Part shown: positions 34,707 to 43,090 of the stretch, piece after piece
How the letters are laid out: each line of letters starts with the position of its first letter
How positions within the stretch are numbered: position 1 is the stretch's first letter
From: Brachybacterium sp042666875
Lineage (GTDB): Bacteria; Actinomycetota; Actinomycetes; Actinomycetales; Dermabacteraceae
Direction: 5' to 3'
Length of the DNA: 64,000 bases
Assembly (NCBI RefSeq): GCF_042666875.1
Contig: NZ_JBHTCX010000006.1
Span: forward strand, 1-64,000
Translations under genes and position numbers: made by a program
The notes under the pieces: model-generated
Told to the model about the DNA's origin: nothing
Seen by the model: only the letters and a program-made list of their open reading frames with translations
Database searches by the model: none

Positions 34707-36490
34707 CTCCCCGCCTCGACCCCGCGCTGCGCTCGCGCATCGAGGACTGGATCGCGGACGACCCGGACCCGGCCACCCGAGCCGCCCTCACCTCCCTGCT
34801 CGAGCAGGTGTCGGGTGATGACGAGGCGGTGGCCGGCGACGAGGCCGCCGCGGGCTCGGTCCTCGACGAGCTGACCGACGCCTTCGCCGGGGATCTCCAG
34901 TTCGGCACCGCCGGCCTGCGCGGCCGCATGGGCCCCGGCCCGAACCGCATGAACCTCGCCGTCGTCTCGCGGGCCGCCCGCGGCCTGGCCGACCACCTCA
35001 TCGGCGACCTCGGTCTCGACCGGCCGCTGGTGGTGATCGGCTATGACGCGCGCTACAACTCCCAGGACTTCGCCCACCGCTCGGCGGCGATCCTCACCGC
35101 TGCCGGCGCCCGCGTCCAGCTGCTGGACCGCTTCGGCCCCACCCCGCTGGTCGCCTTCGCCGTCCGCCACCTGGAGGCCGACGCCGGCATCGTCGTCACC
35201 GCCTCCCACAATCCGCCTGCGGACAACGGCTACAAGGTCTACCTCGGCGGCCGCGCCGCGGCGGCAGGCGGTCGGGGCGTCCAGATCGTGCCGCCGTCGG
35301 ACGAGCAGATCGCCGCCCGCATCGCTGCCGTCGGCCCCGTCCGTGAGGTCCCCGTCGCCGGGTCCGGCTGGGAGCTGCTGGGTGAGCAGCTGCGTGAGGA
35401 CTACCTCGCGGCGATCTGCACCCTGCCCGATCTGGAGGGACCACGAGAGGTGCGCATCGTGCACACCGCGATGCACGGCGTGGGTACGGAGACCGCGCTC
35501 GCCGCCCTGCACCGCAGCGGGTTCGCGGAGGTCCACACCGTCGCCGAGCAGGCCGATCCCGATCCGGACTTCCCCACCGTGGCCTTCCCCAATCCCGAGG
35601 AGCCCGGCGCGATCGATCTGGCCCTGGAGCTGGCCCGATCCGTCGAGGCCGACGTGGTGATCGCCAATGACCCCGATGCGGACCGCTGCGCCGCCGCGGT
35701 GCTCGATCCGCATCTGGACGCCTGGCGGATGCTCACCGGCGACGAGCTGGGCGTGCTGCTCGGTGACCACCTGATCCGCCGGCACGAGTACCGCGGCGTC
35801 TTCGCCAGATCGATCGTCTCGAGCCGCTGGCTGGATCGCGTGGTGCAGGCGGCCGCCGCGGCGGGCCGCGATGGGCAGGACGCAGATTCCGTGCTCGAGC
35901 CGGCCACCACGCTGACCGGTTTCAAGTGGATCTCCCGCGCGCCGGGCATCGTCTTCGGCTACGAGGAGGCCATCGGGTACTGCGTGCTGCCGGACGTGGT
36001 GCGCGACAAGGACGGGCTCTCCACGGCGCTGATGGTCGCGGAGATGGCGGCGCTGGCCCGCGCGGAGGGCACCACGCTGGTGGGCCGGCTCGATGAGCTC
36101 GCGCAGCGGCACGGCCTGTACTCCACCGCGCAGCTCTCGATCCGCGTCGAGGACCTCACCGAGATCTCCGTGATGATGCAGCAGCTGCGCACCGCGCCGC
36201 CGGCTCAGCTGCTCGGGTCGTCCGTGGTCGAGACCCAGGATCTCTCCGCGGGATCCGTCGAGACGACCGGCCTGCCGCCGACGGAGGGCATGCTGCTTCT
36301 CAGCGAGGACGACACCCGGGTGGTCGTGCGTCCCTCGGGCACCGAGCCGAAGCTGAAGTGCTACCTCGAGGTCGCAGAAAGCGTTCCCGCGGGAACGTCC
36401 CCGGACCAGCTGGGCGCGATCCGGAGTCGCGCCGCCGATCGGCTCGGGGCCCTGCAGGACGAGCTGAGGGAGGCTCTGGGCCAGGCCTGA
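34703..36490 (+). CDS. Phosphohexomutase/phosphopentomutase of the alpha-D-phosphohexomutase family
   Basis: 595 residues. Domain 1: LQFGTAGLRGRMGPGPNRMN, then VIGYDARYNSQDFAH and the active serine in VVTASHNPPADNGYKVY (about residue 168). Domain 2-3: NDPDADRCAAAV, the metal-binding DxDxDR loop; EEAIGYCVL-type sugar loop (YEEAIGYCVLPDVVRDKDG). Domain 4: VVRPSGTEPKLKCYLEV. Overlapping the phosphorylase, it probably converts (deoxy)ribose-1-phosphate to the 5-phosphate for DeoC, although glucose/mannose substrates are possible. A palindrome copy lies in the C-terminal domain (residues 560-566, SVPAGTS). Confidence 0.87.
   Translation: MTPRLDPALRSRIEDWIADDPDPATRAALTSLLEQVSGDDEAVAGDEAAAGSVLDELTDAFAGDLQFGTAGLRGRMGPGPNRMNLAVVSRAARGLADHLIGDLGLDRPLVVIGYDARYNSQDFAHRSAAILTAAGARVQLLDRFGPTPLVAFAVRHLEADAGIVVTASHNPPADNGYKVYLGGRAAAAGGRGVQIVPPSDEQIAARIAAVGPVREVPVAGSGWELLGEQLREDYLAAICTLPDLEGPREVRIVHTAMHGVGTETALAALHRSGFAEVHTVAEQADPDPDFPTVAFPNPEEPGAIDLALELARSVEADVVIANDPDADRCAAAVLDPHLDAWRMLTGDELGVLLGDHLIRRHEYRGVFARSIVSSRWLDRVVQAAAAAGRDGQDADSVLEPATTLTGFKWISRAPGIVFGYEEAIGYCVLPDVVRDKDGLSTALMVAEMAALARAEGTTLVGRLDELAQRHGLYSTAQLSIRVEDLTEISVMMQQLRTAPPAQLLGSSVVETQDLSAGSVETTGLPPTEGMLLLSEDDTRVVVRPSGTEPKLKCYLEVAESVPAGTSPDQLGAIRSRAADRLGALQDELREALGQA
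36382..36397. repeat. Palindrome copy 2 (16-base perfect core)
   Basis: CGTTCCCGCGGGAACG in the last 110 bases of the mutase gene. The right flank GTCC matches the other copies; on the left an A is replaced by G, breaking symmetry. It encodes SVPAGTS in the same frame as the other two copies, between the conserved LKCYLEV strand and the C-terminal helix. Confidence 0.88.
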
Positions 36491-36520
36491 GCCCAGCCGG
36501 TCGTCACCTCGCGCCCCGGC

Positions 36521-37186
36521 TCAGTAGCCGGTGCCGGTGCCGCCCTCGAGCACTGCGCGTGACGAGGACAGTCCCAGCCGGCTCGCGCCCGCGGCGACCA
36601 TCGCCTCGGCGGCCTCGCGGGTGCGGATCCCGCCGGAGGCCTTGACTCCGAGCCGGTCGCCGACGGTGCGCCGCATCAGGGCGACGGCTTCCTCGCTGGC
36701 CCCACCGGCGGGGTGGAACCCGGTCGAGGTCTTCACGAAATCGGCGCCGGCCCGCTCGGCGGCCTCGCACACCGCGACGATCTGCTCGTCGGTGAGCGCT
36801 GCCGATTCGATGATCACCTTCAGCACGACGGGCTGCGGCGCGGCGGCGCGGACCTGGCGGATCTCGTCCTCGACGGCGGCGAACTCCCCGGCACGGGCGA
36901 GTCCGACGTTGAGGACCATGTCGACCTCGTCGGCTCCCTTCTCGACGGAGTCGGCCGCTTCGGCCGCCTTGATCGAGGGGGCATGCTGACCGGAGGGGAA
37001 CCCGCACACGGTCGCCACCTTCACGGTGGTCCGCACCGGCAGCATCGACGGCGAGATGCACACCGAGTACGTGCCGAGGTCCTCGGCCTCGCGCAGCAGT
37101 GCGGTGACATCGGCCGGCGTGGCCTCGGGCTTCAGCAGGGTGTGATCGATGAGTGCGGCGAGCTGGTCGCGGTCGAGATTCGTCAT
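36521..37186 (-). CDS. deoC: Deoxyribose-phosphate aldolase DeoC
   Basis: 221 residues. LIDHTLLKPEATPADVTALL, VCGFPSGQHAPSIKAAEA, ADEVDMVLNVG with the proton-relay Asp (D89), VLKVIIESAALT, VKTSTGFHPAGGAS where K152 forms the Schiff base, and VKASGGIRTREAAEAM with Lys182. It cleaves 2-deoxyribose-5-phosphate to acetaldehyde and glyceraldehyde-3-phosphate, the last step of deoxynucleoside breakdown. It is convergent with the mutase gene (30-base gap) and single. ATG 37186 chosen as the family-length start. Confidence 0.95.
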   Translation of the reverse strand: MTNLDRDQLAALIDHTLLKPEATPADVTALLREAEDLGTYSVCISPSMLPVRTTVKVATVCGFPSGQHAPSIKAAEAADSVEKGADEVDMVLNVGLARAGEFAAVEDEIRQVRAAAPQPVVLKVIIESAALTDEQIVAVCEAAERAGADFVKTSTGFHPAGGASEEAVALMRRTVGDRLGVKASGGIRTREAAEAMVAAGASRLGLSSSRAVLEGGTGTGY

Positions 37187-37346
37187 GCGCTGATCTTGGC
37201 AGACCGGCCGGTCCCCGCGCATCCACGGGCACCCGCACCCATTCCTCCACAACGCGCTGGTGTCCACATGTCGCCGCGGCGCCTGGTGCGCGGCACCGGA
37301 TCCTGGTCGGCTGGTCGAACACCCGTTCCCCGACCGGGAGGTCACG

Positions 37347-38906
37347 ATGTCCCTCGCCCCGCCGTCCACCCCGCCGGACCGCCTCAGCGCAGAGAGGGCG
37401 GCCGCGCCATCCGCCGAGCACGCAGCACCGGGCCCGCCCTCCGTACCGGACGACCCGCTGTCCCGCACCGATGCCGAACGTCTCGGGTCCCGTATCCAGG
37501 ACCAGGCGGCCCGCATCGCCGAGGCCACCTGCGAGCTGCTGCTCATGGTCGGTGAGTTCGACGCCCGCGGCGGGCTGAGCTGGTTCGTCGGCCTGAAGTC
37601 GACGGCGCACTGGTTGGCGTGGGCATGTTCGATGTCGGCCGGGACCGCCCGCGAGCACGTGCGGATCGCGCGGGTTCTGCCCACGATGCCGCGAACTCTT
37701 GGGGAGTTCCGTGCCGGACGGCTCTCGTTCTCCAAGGTGCGCGAGATGACCCGCGTCGCCGGGCGCATCGACGAGGACGCCTTGGTCGAGCTCGCCCGCG
37801 ACTCCACGGCCTCTCAGCTCGCCCGCGCCATCTCCTCCTTCCGAGCGGATGATGGGAGCCGACTGGACCAGGAGATGATCCGCGAGGCGCGCTGGCGGAC
37901 CCGGGACGATGGCATGGTCGAGCTGCGGGCCGTGCTGCCGGCAGAGGTCGGCGCCGAGGTGACCACCGCCCTGGAGCTGGCCATGGCCCGGGACGGGCAC
38001 GACGACGCGCCGGCCGCCACGACGGTGACGCCGGACGCACGGAATGTCCCGCCGACTGCTGCGGGTCAGGCCTCCGGCGAGCCGACCAGCATCGACCGTG
38101 CCGATGCGGAGGTGACCACCACGGCCACTCTCGAACAGCGCCGCGCCGTTGCGCTGCTCGACGTGGCGCGGGGTTATCTCGCCGCGGCGCCCGACGACCG
38201 CTCCGGGGAGGACCGACATGTGGTGGTGGTCCAGGTCAGCGCCGACGCCCTGAGCCGTGACGTTCCCGCGGGAACGTCCCAGCGGTGCAGCACGACCGGC
38301 GGCGGTCCGCTCGAGACCCGCACCGCGGAGCGTCTTGCCTGCACCGGCAAGGTCTCCGTCGCCATCACCGACACGACCGGCGAGGTCCTCCATCTGGGCC
38401 GGTCGCGCCGACTCGCCTCCCGCGCCCAACGTCGTGCCCTGAGGCTGCGGGACGAGACCTGCGTGTTCCCCGGCTGCCACCAGAGCAGGCATCTGGACGC
38501 TCACCACGTGACGCCCTGGTCCGAGGGCGGCCGCACCGATATAGAAGGACTCGCGCTGCTGTGCCGGCGCCACCACGTCATCGTCCACGAAGGCGGGCTC
38601 CGCCTCCAGCCGCTTCCGGCATCAGCTGCCGGCCTCTCGCGCTTCACGGTGGTAGACGCGGAAGACCGACCGGTACAGGCACGCTGGCCCGCCATGCTCG
38701 AGAGAGTCCGGACCAGGCCATCGCCCGGCGTCCAGGGCGATGGGGCCGGCGAGGCCGCCGAAGCCGGGAAGGACGACGGTCACGACACTCCGCCACCAGG
38801 CTCTGCAGATCCGCGCCGGATCGCGGCGCGGACCGGCGGGCAGGGGTTCAGCTTGTCGGAATGCGTCGATGCGTTGTGCCAGAACGTCGTCACCCTCGCA
38901 GCGTGA
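37347..38906 (+). CDS. DUF222 domain / HNH endonuclease signature protein
   Basis: 519 residues from ATG 37347, with GGGAGG about 6 bases upstream. DUF222 spans about residues 45-330 (DARGGLSWFVGLKSTAHWLA; ARVLPTMPRTLGEFRAGRLS). The HNH motif follows: CVFPGCHQSRHLDAHHVTPW (372-391), then GGRTDIEGLALLCRRHHVIV. Zinc/nuclease residues are intact. Such genes are multi-copy in Micrococcales genomes, and their targets are unknown. The gene separates deoC from the rest of the nucleoside cluster. A palindrome copy encodes DVPAGTS near residues 305-311. Confidence 0.88.
   Translation: MSLAPPSTPPDRLSAERAAAPSAEHAAPGPPSVPDDPLSRTDAERLGSRIQDQAARIAEATCELLLMVGEFDARGGLSWFVGLKSTAHWLAWACSMSAGTAREHVRIARVLPTMPRTLGEFRAGRLSFSKVREMTRVAGRIDEDALVELARDSTASQLARAISSFRADDGSRLDQEMIREARWRTRDDGMVELRAVLPAEVGAEVTTALELAMARDGHDDAPAATTVTPDARNVPPTAAGQASGEPTSIDRADAEVTTTATLEQRRAVALLDVARGYLAAAPDDRSGEDRHVVVVQVSADALSRDVPAGTSQRCSTTGGGPLETRTAERLACTGKVSVAITDTTGEVLHLGRSRRLASRAQRRALRLRDETCVFPGCHQSRHLDAHHVTPWSEGGRTDIEGLALLCRRHHVIVHEGGLRLQPLPASAAGLSRFTVVDAEDRPVQARWPAMLERVRTRPSPGVQGDGAGEAAEAGKDDGHDTPPPGSADPRRIAARTGGQGFSLSECVDALCQNVVTLAA
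38259..38278. repeat. Palindrome copy 3 (20-base perfect)
   Basis: GACGTTCCCGCGGGAACGTC, perfect over 20 bases, inside the HNH gene. The next two bases on the right (CC) match copy 1; the left flank differs. It falls in the loop region between the DUF222 part and the HNH part and encodes DVPAGTS. Confidence 0.9.
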
Positions 38907-38918
38907 CCCAGGCCGGTG

Positions 38919-38924
38919 TACATT
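38919..38924 (+). promoter_or_regulatory. Possible -10 box before the glycoside-hydrolase-like gene
   Basis: TACATT in the 102-base gap after the HNH gene, about 85 bases before the ATG at 39009. No -35 match at a normal spacing was seen, so this is weak. Confidence 0.25.
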
Positions 38925-39008
38925 CCCAGTGGGCCTGCGAACGGCAGCCGGTACTCGTCGCGACGGCCCCAGCACGACGCCGAACTGGCCTCTCGAGAGC
39001 TTCCGACC

Positions 39009-40082
39009 ATGAGCGTCCCCCGTCGTCGAACCGTCCTCACCTCCGCAGCGCTCGGCGTCACCGGCGTGGCGGCCCTCGGTACCCTCGCCGCGACGTCGTC
39101 CATCACCGCCGGCGGCGAGCCGTCATCGTCCGCGGGTCGCTTCGGCTTCACGATCGGCTCCCTCGGACCCGAGGGCGAGGGGTCGTCGGTGGAGCGGGTG
39201 CTCGAGGACGTCGCGGAGGTGGCGACTCTGGGCGGATCCGGCGTCCGGCTCAACGCCGGGAGCGGGACCCTCCTGGAGACCTTCGACGGCCCCGATGACG
39301 ACCTCGTCTGGAACGAGAGCGCCGTCGCCGAGATGCACCGGATCCTGGCCGCCGCCGCGGACGCCGGGCTCCGCGTGTGCCTCATGGTGATCAACCACTA
39401 CGACGTCCCCGACGCGGGCGAGGATCGCTGGCTGTCGAAGACCACCGCCTGGTGGGAAGGCTTGGCCGTGCGCTTCGCAGCACAGGTCCAGCAGATCCAG
39501 GTCTTCAACGAGGCCGACGCGCTGCATTACCGGCGCTACGAGGCGGTGGGCGACCGTCCCCCCGCCGCGTACCTCAGGGAGCTGGCGTCTCGCATCACAG
39601 AGGCCGGCCGGATCTTCCGCGCCCACTCCCGGGACGTGCAGATCACCACGAATCTCTACGGCTGGCCGGTGGGCGACGACATCGAGGACCGATGGCACCA
39701 GGTGCTCACCGTCCTCGCTCCGACCCTGGATCTGCTCACCGTGGACGCCTACATCGATTGGGCCGATACCGGGGCCGAGACTCTGGGCGGCCTCGTCGAC
39801 CGGATCGCAAGGCTGCACAGCACATACGGCAAACCCGTCGCCATCGGTGAGCTCGGAGATCCCACGTGCTCCATCTGCAGCACCCAGCAGGAGCAGGCGG
39901 AGCATTACGCGACCTTCCTCGACGTGCTCGGAGGTGCCGGCGATGAACTGACCGACGTCTTCTTCTACCAGCTGCGGGACCGCTCCGCCCGGGACGAGAG
40001 CGAGGAGACTTTCGGGGTGATGACCGAGTCCGGCTCCGCCAAGGCCGCCTACAACATGCTGCTGGATCGCGGACTGAGCTGA
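39009..40082 (+). CDS. Secreted glycoside-hydrolase-like TIM-barrel protein (clan GH-A type) with Tat-like signal
   Basis: 357 residues. N-terminus PRRRTVLTSAALGVTGVAAL, a twin-arginine-like signal. The body reads as a (beta/alpha)8 glycosidase: IQVFNEADALHYRRYEAVGD has the clan GH-A acid/base Glu after Asn (N167-E168), and KPVAIGELGDPTCSIC has the candidate nucleophile E281. DAYIDWADTG lies between, as in GH5/GH10-like enzymes. It may trim a surface or environmental polysaccharide; substrate unknown. It is separate from the nucleoside genes on either side. An upstream in-frame start at 38916 would add about 31 residues with no signal features. Confidence 0.7.
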   Translation: MSVPRRRTVLTSAALGVTGVAALGTLAATSSITAGGEPSSSAGRFGFTIGSLGPEGEGSSVERVLEDVAEVATLGGSGVRLNAGSGTLLETFDGPDDDLVWNESAVAEMHRILAAAADAGLRVCLMVINHYDVPDAGEDRWLSKTTAWWEGLAVRFAAQVQQIQVFNEADALHYRRYEAVGDRPPAAYLRELASRITEAGRIFRAHSRDVQITTNLYGWPVGDDIEDRWHQVLTVLAPTLDLLTVDAYIDWADTGAETLGGLVDRIARLHSTYGKPVAIGELGDPTCSICSTQQEQAEHYATFLDVLGGAGDELTDVFFYQLRDRSARDESEETFGVMTESGSAKAAYNMLLDRGLS

Positions 40083-40164
40083 CCCCTCGCCGAGCGCACG
40101 TGAGCGGTTCGCCTCACCACCGCCCGAACCGCCCGTCGGCCCCGGATCCGGCCCCTCGAGCGCC

Positions 40165-40170
40165 TAGACT
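40165..40170 (+). promoter_or_regulatory. -10 box for a probable leaderless kinase-Nudix transcript
   Basis: TAGACT ends 8 bases before the GTG at 40179; the sequence between is CGTCGCCC with no ribosome-binding site. It is the same arrangement as before the DUF885 and purK genes. Confidence 0.45.
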
Positions 40171-40178
40171 CGTCGCCC

Positions 40179-41255
40179 GTGACCGAACCCGCCTCCCGCC
40201 CTCGCCCGCCGCGACGCATCGTGCTGCTCGCCGGTCCCTCCGGCAGCGGGAAGGGCGAGATGTCCCGTCGCTCCGGGTTGCCGGTGCTGAGCCTGGACGA
40301 CTTCTACTGCGAGGCCGACGCCCCCGGTCTGCCGCATCGATTCGGGATCGTGGACTGGGACGACCCCGCCTCGTGGGATGCCGGCGCGGCCCTCGATGCC
40401 CTCGCGGCGCTCGCCCACGACGGCACCGCGGAGGTGCCCGTCTATTCGATCTCCGAGTCTCGGCGGGTGGGGACCGGACGGGTCGACGCGGGTGACGCAC
40501 CCCTGATCATCGCGGAAGGGATCTTCGCCGCCGAGCTGATCGCACCGCTCGCCGCCGCCGGGCTGCTCGCCGATGCGATCGTGCTGCACCGCCCCGTGCC
40601 GCTCGTGTTCACGCTGCGACTGGTCCGGGATCTGCGGGAGAACCGCAAGCCGCCCGCGACGCTGCTGCGCCGGGGCTGGGCACTGGCGCGCGAGCAGCCC
40701 GGCCAGGTGCAGGGGTGGATCCGCGCGGGCATGCGCCCGGAAGATCTGCGGGCAGGCACGCGCCACCTGCATCGGCTGACGGAGATGGCCACCGCGGAGA
40801 TCAGCCAGCGACGCCTCGGCCAGCCGACCGACCTCCTGCGCATCACCGCCGTGAGCTTCCTGCGCGAGGGCTCCCGCGGCACCGAGGTGCTGGCGGTGCG
40901 CAAGCGCGGCACCGGTTCGTACATGCAGGTCGGAGGCAAGCTGGAGCCGGGCGAATCGGCACTCGAAGCAGCTGCGCGGGAGGTCGAGGAGGAGCTCGAC
41001 GTCCGCCTGGATCCGGCCGATCTCGAGCTGCTCGGCGAGTTCGAGGCCGTCGCCGCGAACGAGCCGAACACCATCGTGCACTCGACGGTGTTCGTCGCCC
41101 GCACGCCTCTGCCGGAGCCGCTGACCGTGCGCGCCGAGATCGACGGGCACCGCTGGTTCGGGGTCGACGAGCCGGGAACCGGTACTCGGCTGGCGCCGCT
41201 GATGACCGATCACATCCTGCCTGCGCTGCGAAAGCTCCCACCTCGAGCGCGCTGA
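40179..41255 (+). CDS. Uridine-kinase-like P-loop domain fused to a Nudix hydrolase
   Basis: 358 residues in two domains. Residues 12-205: uridine-kinase-like P-loop kinase, with GPSGSGKG at 19-26, LSLDDFYCEADAPGLP at 38-53 (the DDFY substrate motif) and a late arginine-rich lid. Residues 222-340: Nudix domain with the box GKLEPGESALEAAAREVEEE (254 onward), G-x5-E-x7-REVEEE; the usual Gly after EE-x is Asp. Uridine kinase phosphorylates uridine/cytidine; Nudix domains hydrolyse nucleoside diphosphate derivatives. The fusion is not a textbook one. Placement next to deoA and cdd supports a pyrimidine salvage role. Confidence 0.75.
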   Translation: MTEPASRPRPPRRIVLLAGPSGSGKGEMSRRSGLPVLSLDDFYCEADAPGLPHRFGIVDWDDPASWDAGAALDALAALAHDGTAEVPVYSISESRRVGTGRVDAGDAPLIIAEGIFAAELIAPLAAAGLLADAIVLHRPVPLVFTLRLVRDLRENRKPPATLLRRGWALAREQPGQVQGWIRAGMRPEDLRAGTRHLHRLTEMATAEISQRRLGQPTDLLRITAVSFLREGSRGTEVLAVRKRGTGSYMQVGGKLEPGESALEAAAREVEEELDVRLDPADLELLGEFEAVAANEPNTIVHSTVFVARTPLPEPLTVRAEIDGHRWFGVDEPGTGTRLAPLMTDHILPALRKLPPRAR

Positions 41256-41283
41256 CCCGCGTGGTTGTGGTTGTACGGCTCGC

Positions 41284-42606
41284 TCAGGCGATGCGGTCCT
41301 TGACGATGCTGCGCGACGGCACCGCCTCCCCGGAGGGGTCCAGCGTCCAGGACCCGTCGATCGCCTCGACGGCCCGGGCGACACGTTCCGGGGTGTCGGT
41401 GTGCAGGCGCGCCAGGACGTCCCCGGCCTGCACCCTGTCCCCGATGTGGGCGGTGATCTCCACTCCCGCGGCGGCCTGGACGGCCTCCCCCGGACGCGAG
41501 CGCCCCGCTCCCAGACGCCACGCCGCGACGCCCACGCCCATCGCGTCCAGGCCCGTCACCACGCCGTCCTCGCGAGCCCGGAACTCCTCGACGTGCTTCG
41601 CCTCCGGCAGCGGTGCGTCGACGTCGCCGCCCTGGGCGGAGATCATCGCTCGCCACGAGTCCATGGCGCGTCCGTCGGCGAGCGCGGCCTCGACGTCGGC
41701 GTCGTGGACCCCGGCGGCGGCGAGCATCTCGCGGGCGAGGGCGCAGGTCAGCTCGACCACGTCGGCCGGTCCCCCGCCGGCGAGAACGTCGAGGGACTCA
41801 CGCACCTCCAGAGCGTTGCCCGCGGTCCGGCCCAGCGGCGCGGACATGTCGGTCAGCAGGGCGACCGTGTGCACGCCGGCGTCGGTGCCGAGCTCGACCA
41901 TGGTGCGGGCGAGCTCGCGGGCGTCGGACTCCTCGCGCATGAAGGCGCCGGCCCCGGTCTTGACGTCGAGCGTGAGCGCAGCGGTGCCCTCGGCGATCTT
42001 CTTGGACATGATGGAGCTGGCGATCAGCGGGATCGACTCGACGGTGCCGGTGACGTCGCGGAGCGCGTAGAGCTTCTTGTCCGCCGGGGCCAGCCCGGAG
42101 CCGGCGGCGCAGATGACGGCGCCGGCGCTCTCCAGCTGCGACATCATCTCCCCAGCCGTGAGGTCCGCGCGCCATCCGGGGATGGCTTCGATCTTGTCGA
42201 GCGTGCCTCCGGTGTGGCCCAGCCCGCGACCGGACAGCTGCGGCACCGCCACCCCGTAGGACGCGACCAGCGGGGCCAGGGGCAGCGTGATCTTGTCCCC
42301 CACGCCGCCGGTGGAGTGCTTGTCGGTGGTGGGCTTGGACAGCGCCTGGAAGTCCATCCGCTCACCGCTGGCGATCATCGCGCGGGTCCACCGGGCGATC
42401 TCGCCCCGCTCCATCCCGCGCACGAAGATCGCCATGGCCAGGGCCGACATCTGTTCCTCGGCGACGACGCCGCGGGTGTAGGCGTCGATGACCCAGTCGA
42501 TGCGCTCGTCCTCCAGCACCCCGCCGTCGCGTTTGGTGCGGATGATGTCGACGACGTCGAAGGGCTCGACGCCGGTCTTCTCGTCGCGGTCGGCGCGATC
42601 AGTCAT
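41284..42606 (-). CDS. deoA: Thymidine phosphorylase DeoA
   Basis: 440 residues. FDVVDIIRTKRDGGVLEDER (N-terminal alpha domain), ALSKPTTDKHSTGGVGDKIT with the phosphate loop K-H-S-T-G-G-V-G-D-K, GRGLGHTGGTLDKIEAIPGW, IMSKKIAEGTAALTLDVKTG, and a C-terminal HIGDRVQAGDVLARLH barrel. It converts thymidine or deoxyuridine and phosphate to base and deoxyribose-1-phosphate, which the mutase and DeoC at 34-37 kb can process. Its ATG lies 8 bases inside the end of cdd, so they are cotranscribed. Confidence 0.95.
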   Translation of the reverse strand: MTDRADRDEKTGVEPFDVVDIIRTKRDGGVLEDERIDWVIDAYTRGVVAEEQMSALAMAIFVRGMERGEIARWTRAMIASGERMDFQALSKPTTDKHSTGGVGDKITLPLAPLVASYGVAVPQLSGRGLGHTGGTLDKIEAIPGWRADLTAGEMMSQLESAGAVICAAGSGLAPADKKLYALRDVTGTVESIPLIASSIMSKKIAEGTAALTLDVKTGAGAFMREESDARELARTMVELGTDAGVHTVALLTDMSAPLGRTAGNALEVRESLDVLAGGGPADVVELTCALAREMLAAAGVHDADVEAALADGRAMDSWRAMISAQGGDVDAPLPEAKHVEEFRAREDGVVTGLDAMGVGVAAWRLGAGRSRPGEAVQAAAGVEITAHIGDRVQAGDVLARLHTDTPERVARAVEAIDGSWTLDPSGEAVPSRSIVKDRIA

Positions 42607-43033
42607 GTGCTCGTGTCTCCTCGAGGTCGTGGGGGCCGAAGGCCTGCGGCAGCACGGCGTCCATGCCGAGCACGCCCTGCGGGGTGAGGATCTCCATGCT
42701 CGCCGCGGCGTGCTCGGACAGCAGCTGGCGGCAGCGGCCGCACGGCATGATCACCTCGCCGGCGCCGTTGACGCACGTGAAGGCGACCAGCTTGCCGCCC
42801 CCTCCGGCGATGAGGTCACCGACCAGGCCGCATTCGGCGCACAGGGTGACGCCGTACCCGGCGTTCTCCACGTTGCAGCCGGAGACCGTGCGCCCGTCGT
42901 CGACCAGCGCGGCGGCTCCCACGTGGTAGCCCGAGTACGGCGCGTAGGCGCGTGAGGCTATGTCCCGCGCCACCTCGAGCAGCTGCGTGAATGGCGCTCC
43001 GGGTGCATCGACCCGGACAGCAGACCCCGTCAT
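42599..43033 (-). CDS. cdd: Cytidine deaminase
   Basis: 144 residues. Zinc site: C65 with E67 (TLCAECGLV) and C98/C101 (MPCGRCRQLL), the tetrameric-type Cdd with three cysteines. Substrate contacts SGYHVGAA and GCNVENAGY are present. It deaminates (deoxy)cytidine to (deoxy)uridine for DeoA. AAGGAGG lies 6 bases before the ATG. It follows the permease genes by 57 bases, so the whole run from the BMP lipoprotein is probably one operon. Confidence 0.95.
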   Translation of the reverse strand: MTGSAVRVDAPGAPFTQLLEVARDIASRAYAPYSGYHVGAAALVDDGRTVSGCNVENAGYGVTLCAECGLVGDLIAGGGGKLVAFTCVNGAGEVIMPCGRCRQLLSEHAAASMEILTPQGVLGMDAVLPQAFGPHDLEETRAHD

Positions 43034-43090
43034 CGTTCCTCCTTGCCGATGTGCCGATCAGGGCCCCAGCCTGTCACAGCGCCGGCAGTC

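Noticed and set aside
29137..38278. Palindrome as ParB parS or a CRISPR repeat
   Set aside because: The sequence does not match the parS consensus, and three single copies kilobases apart do not form an array.
37347..38906. HNH gene as a restriction-modification or toxin system
   Set aside because: No methyltransferase or antitoxin neighbour; DUF222-HNH proteins are common standalone genes in Micrococcales.
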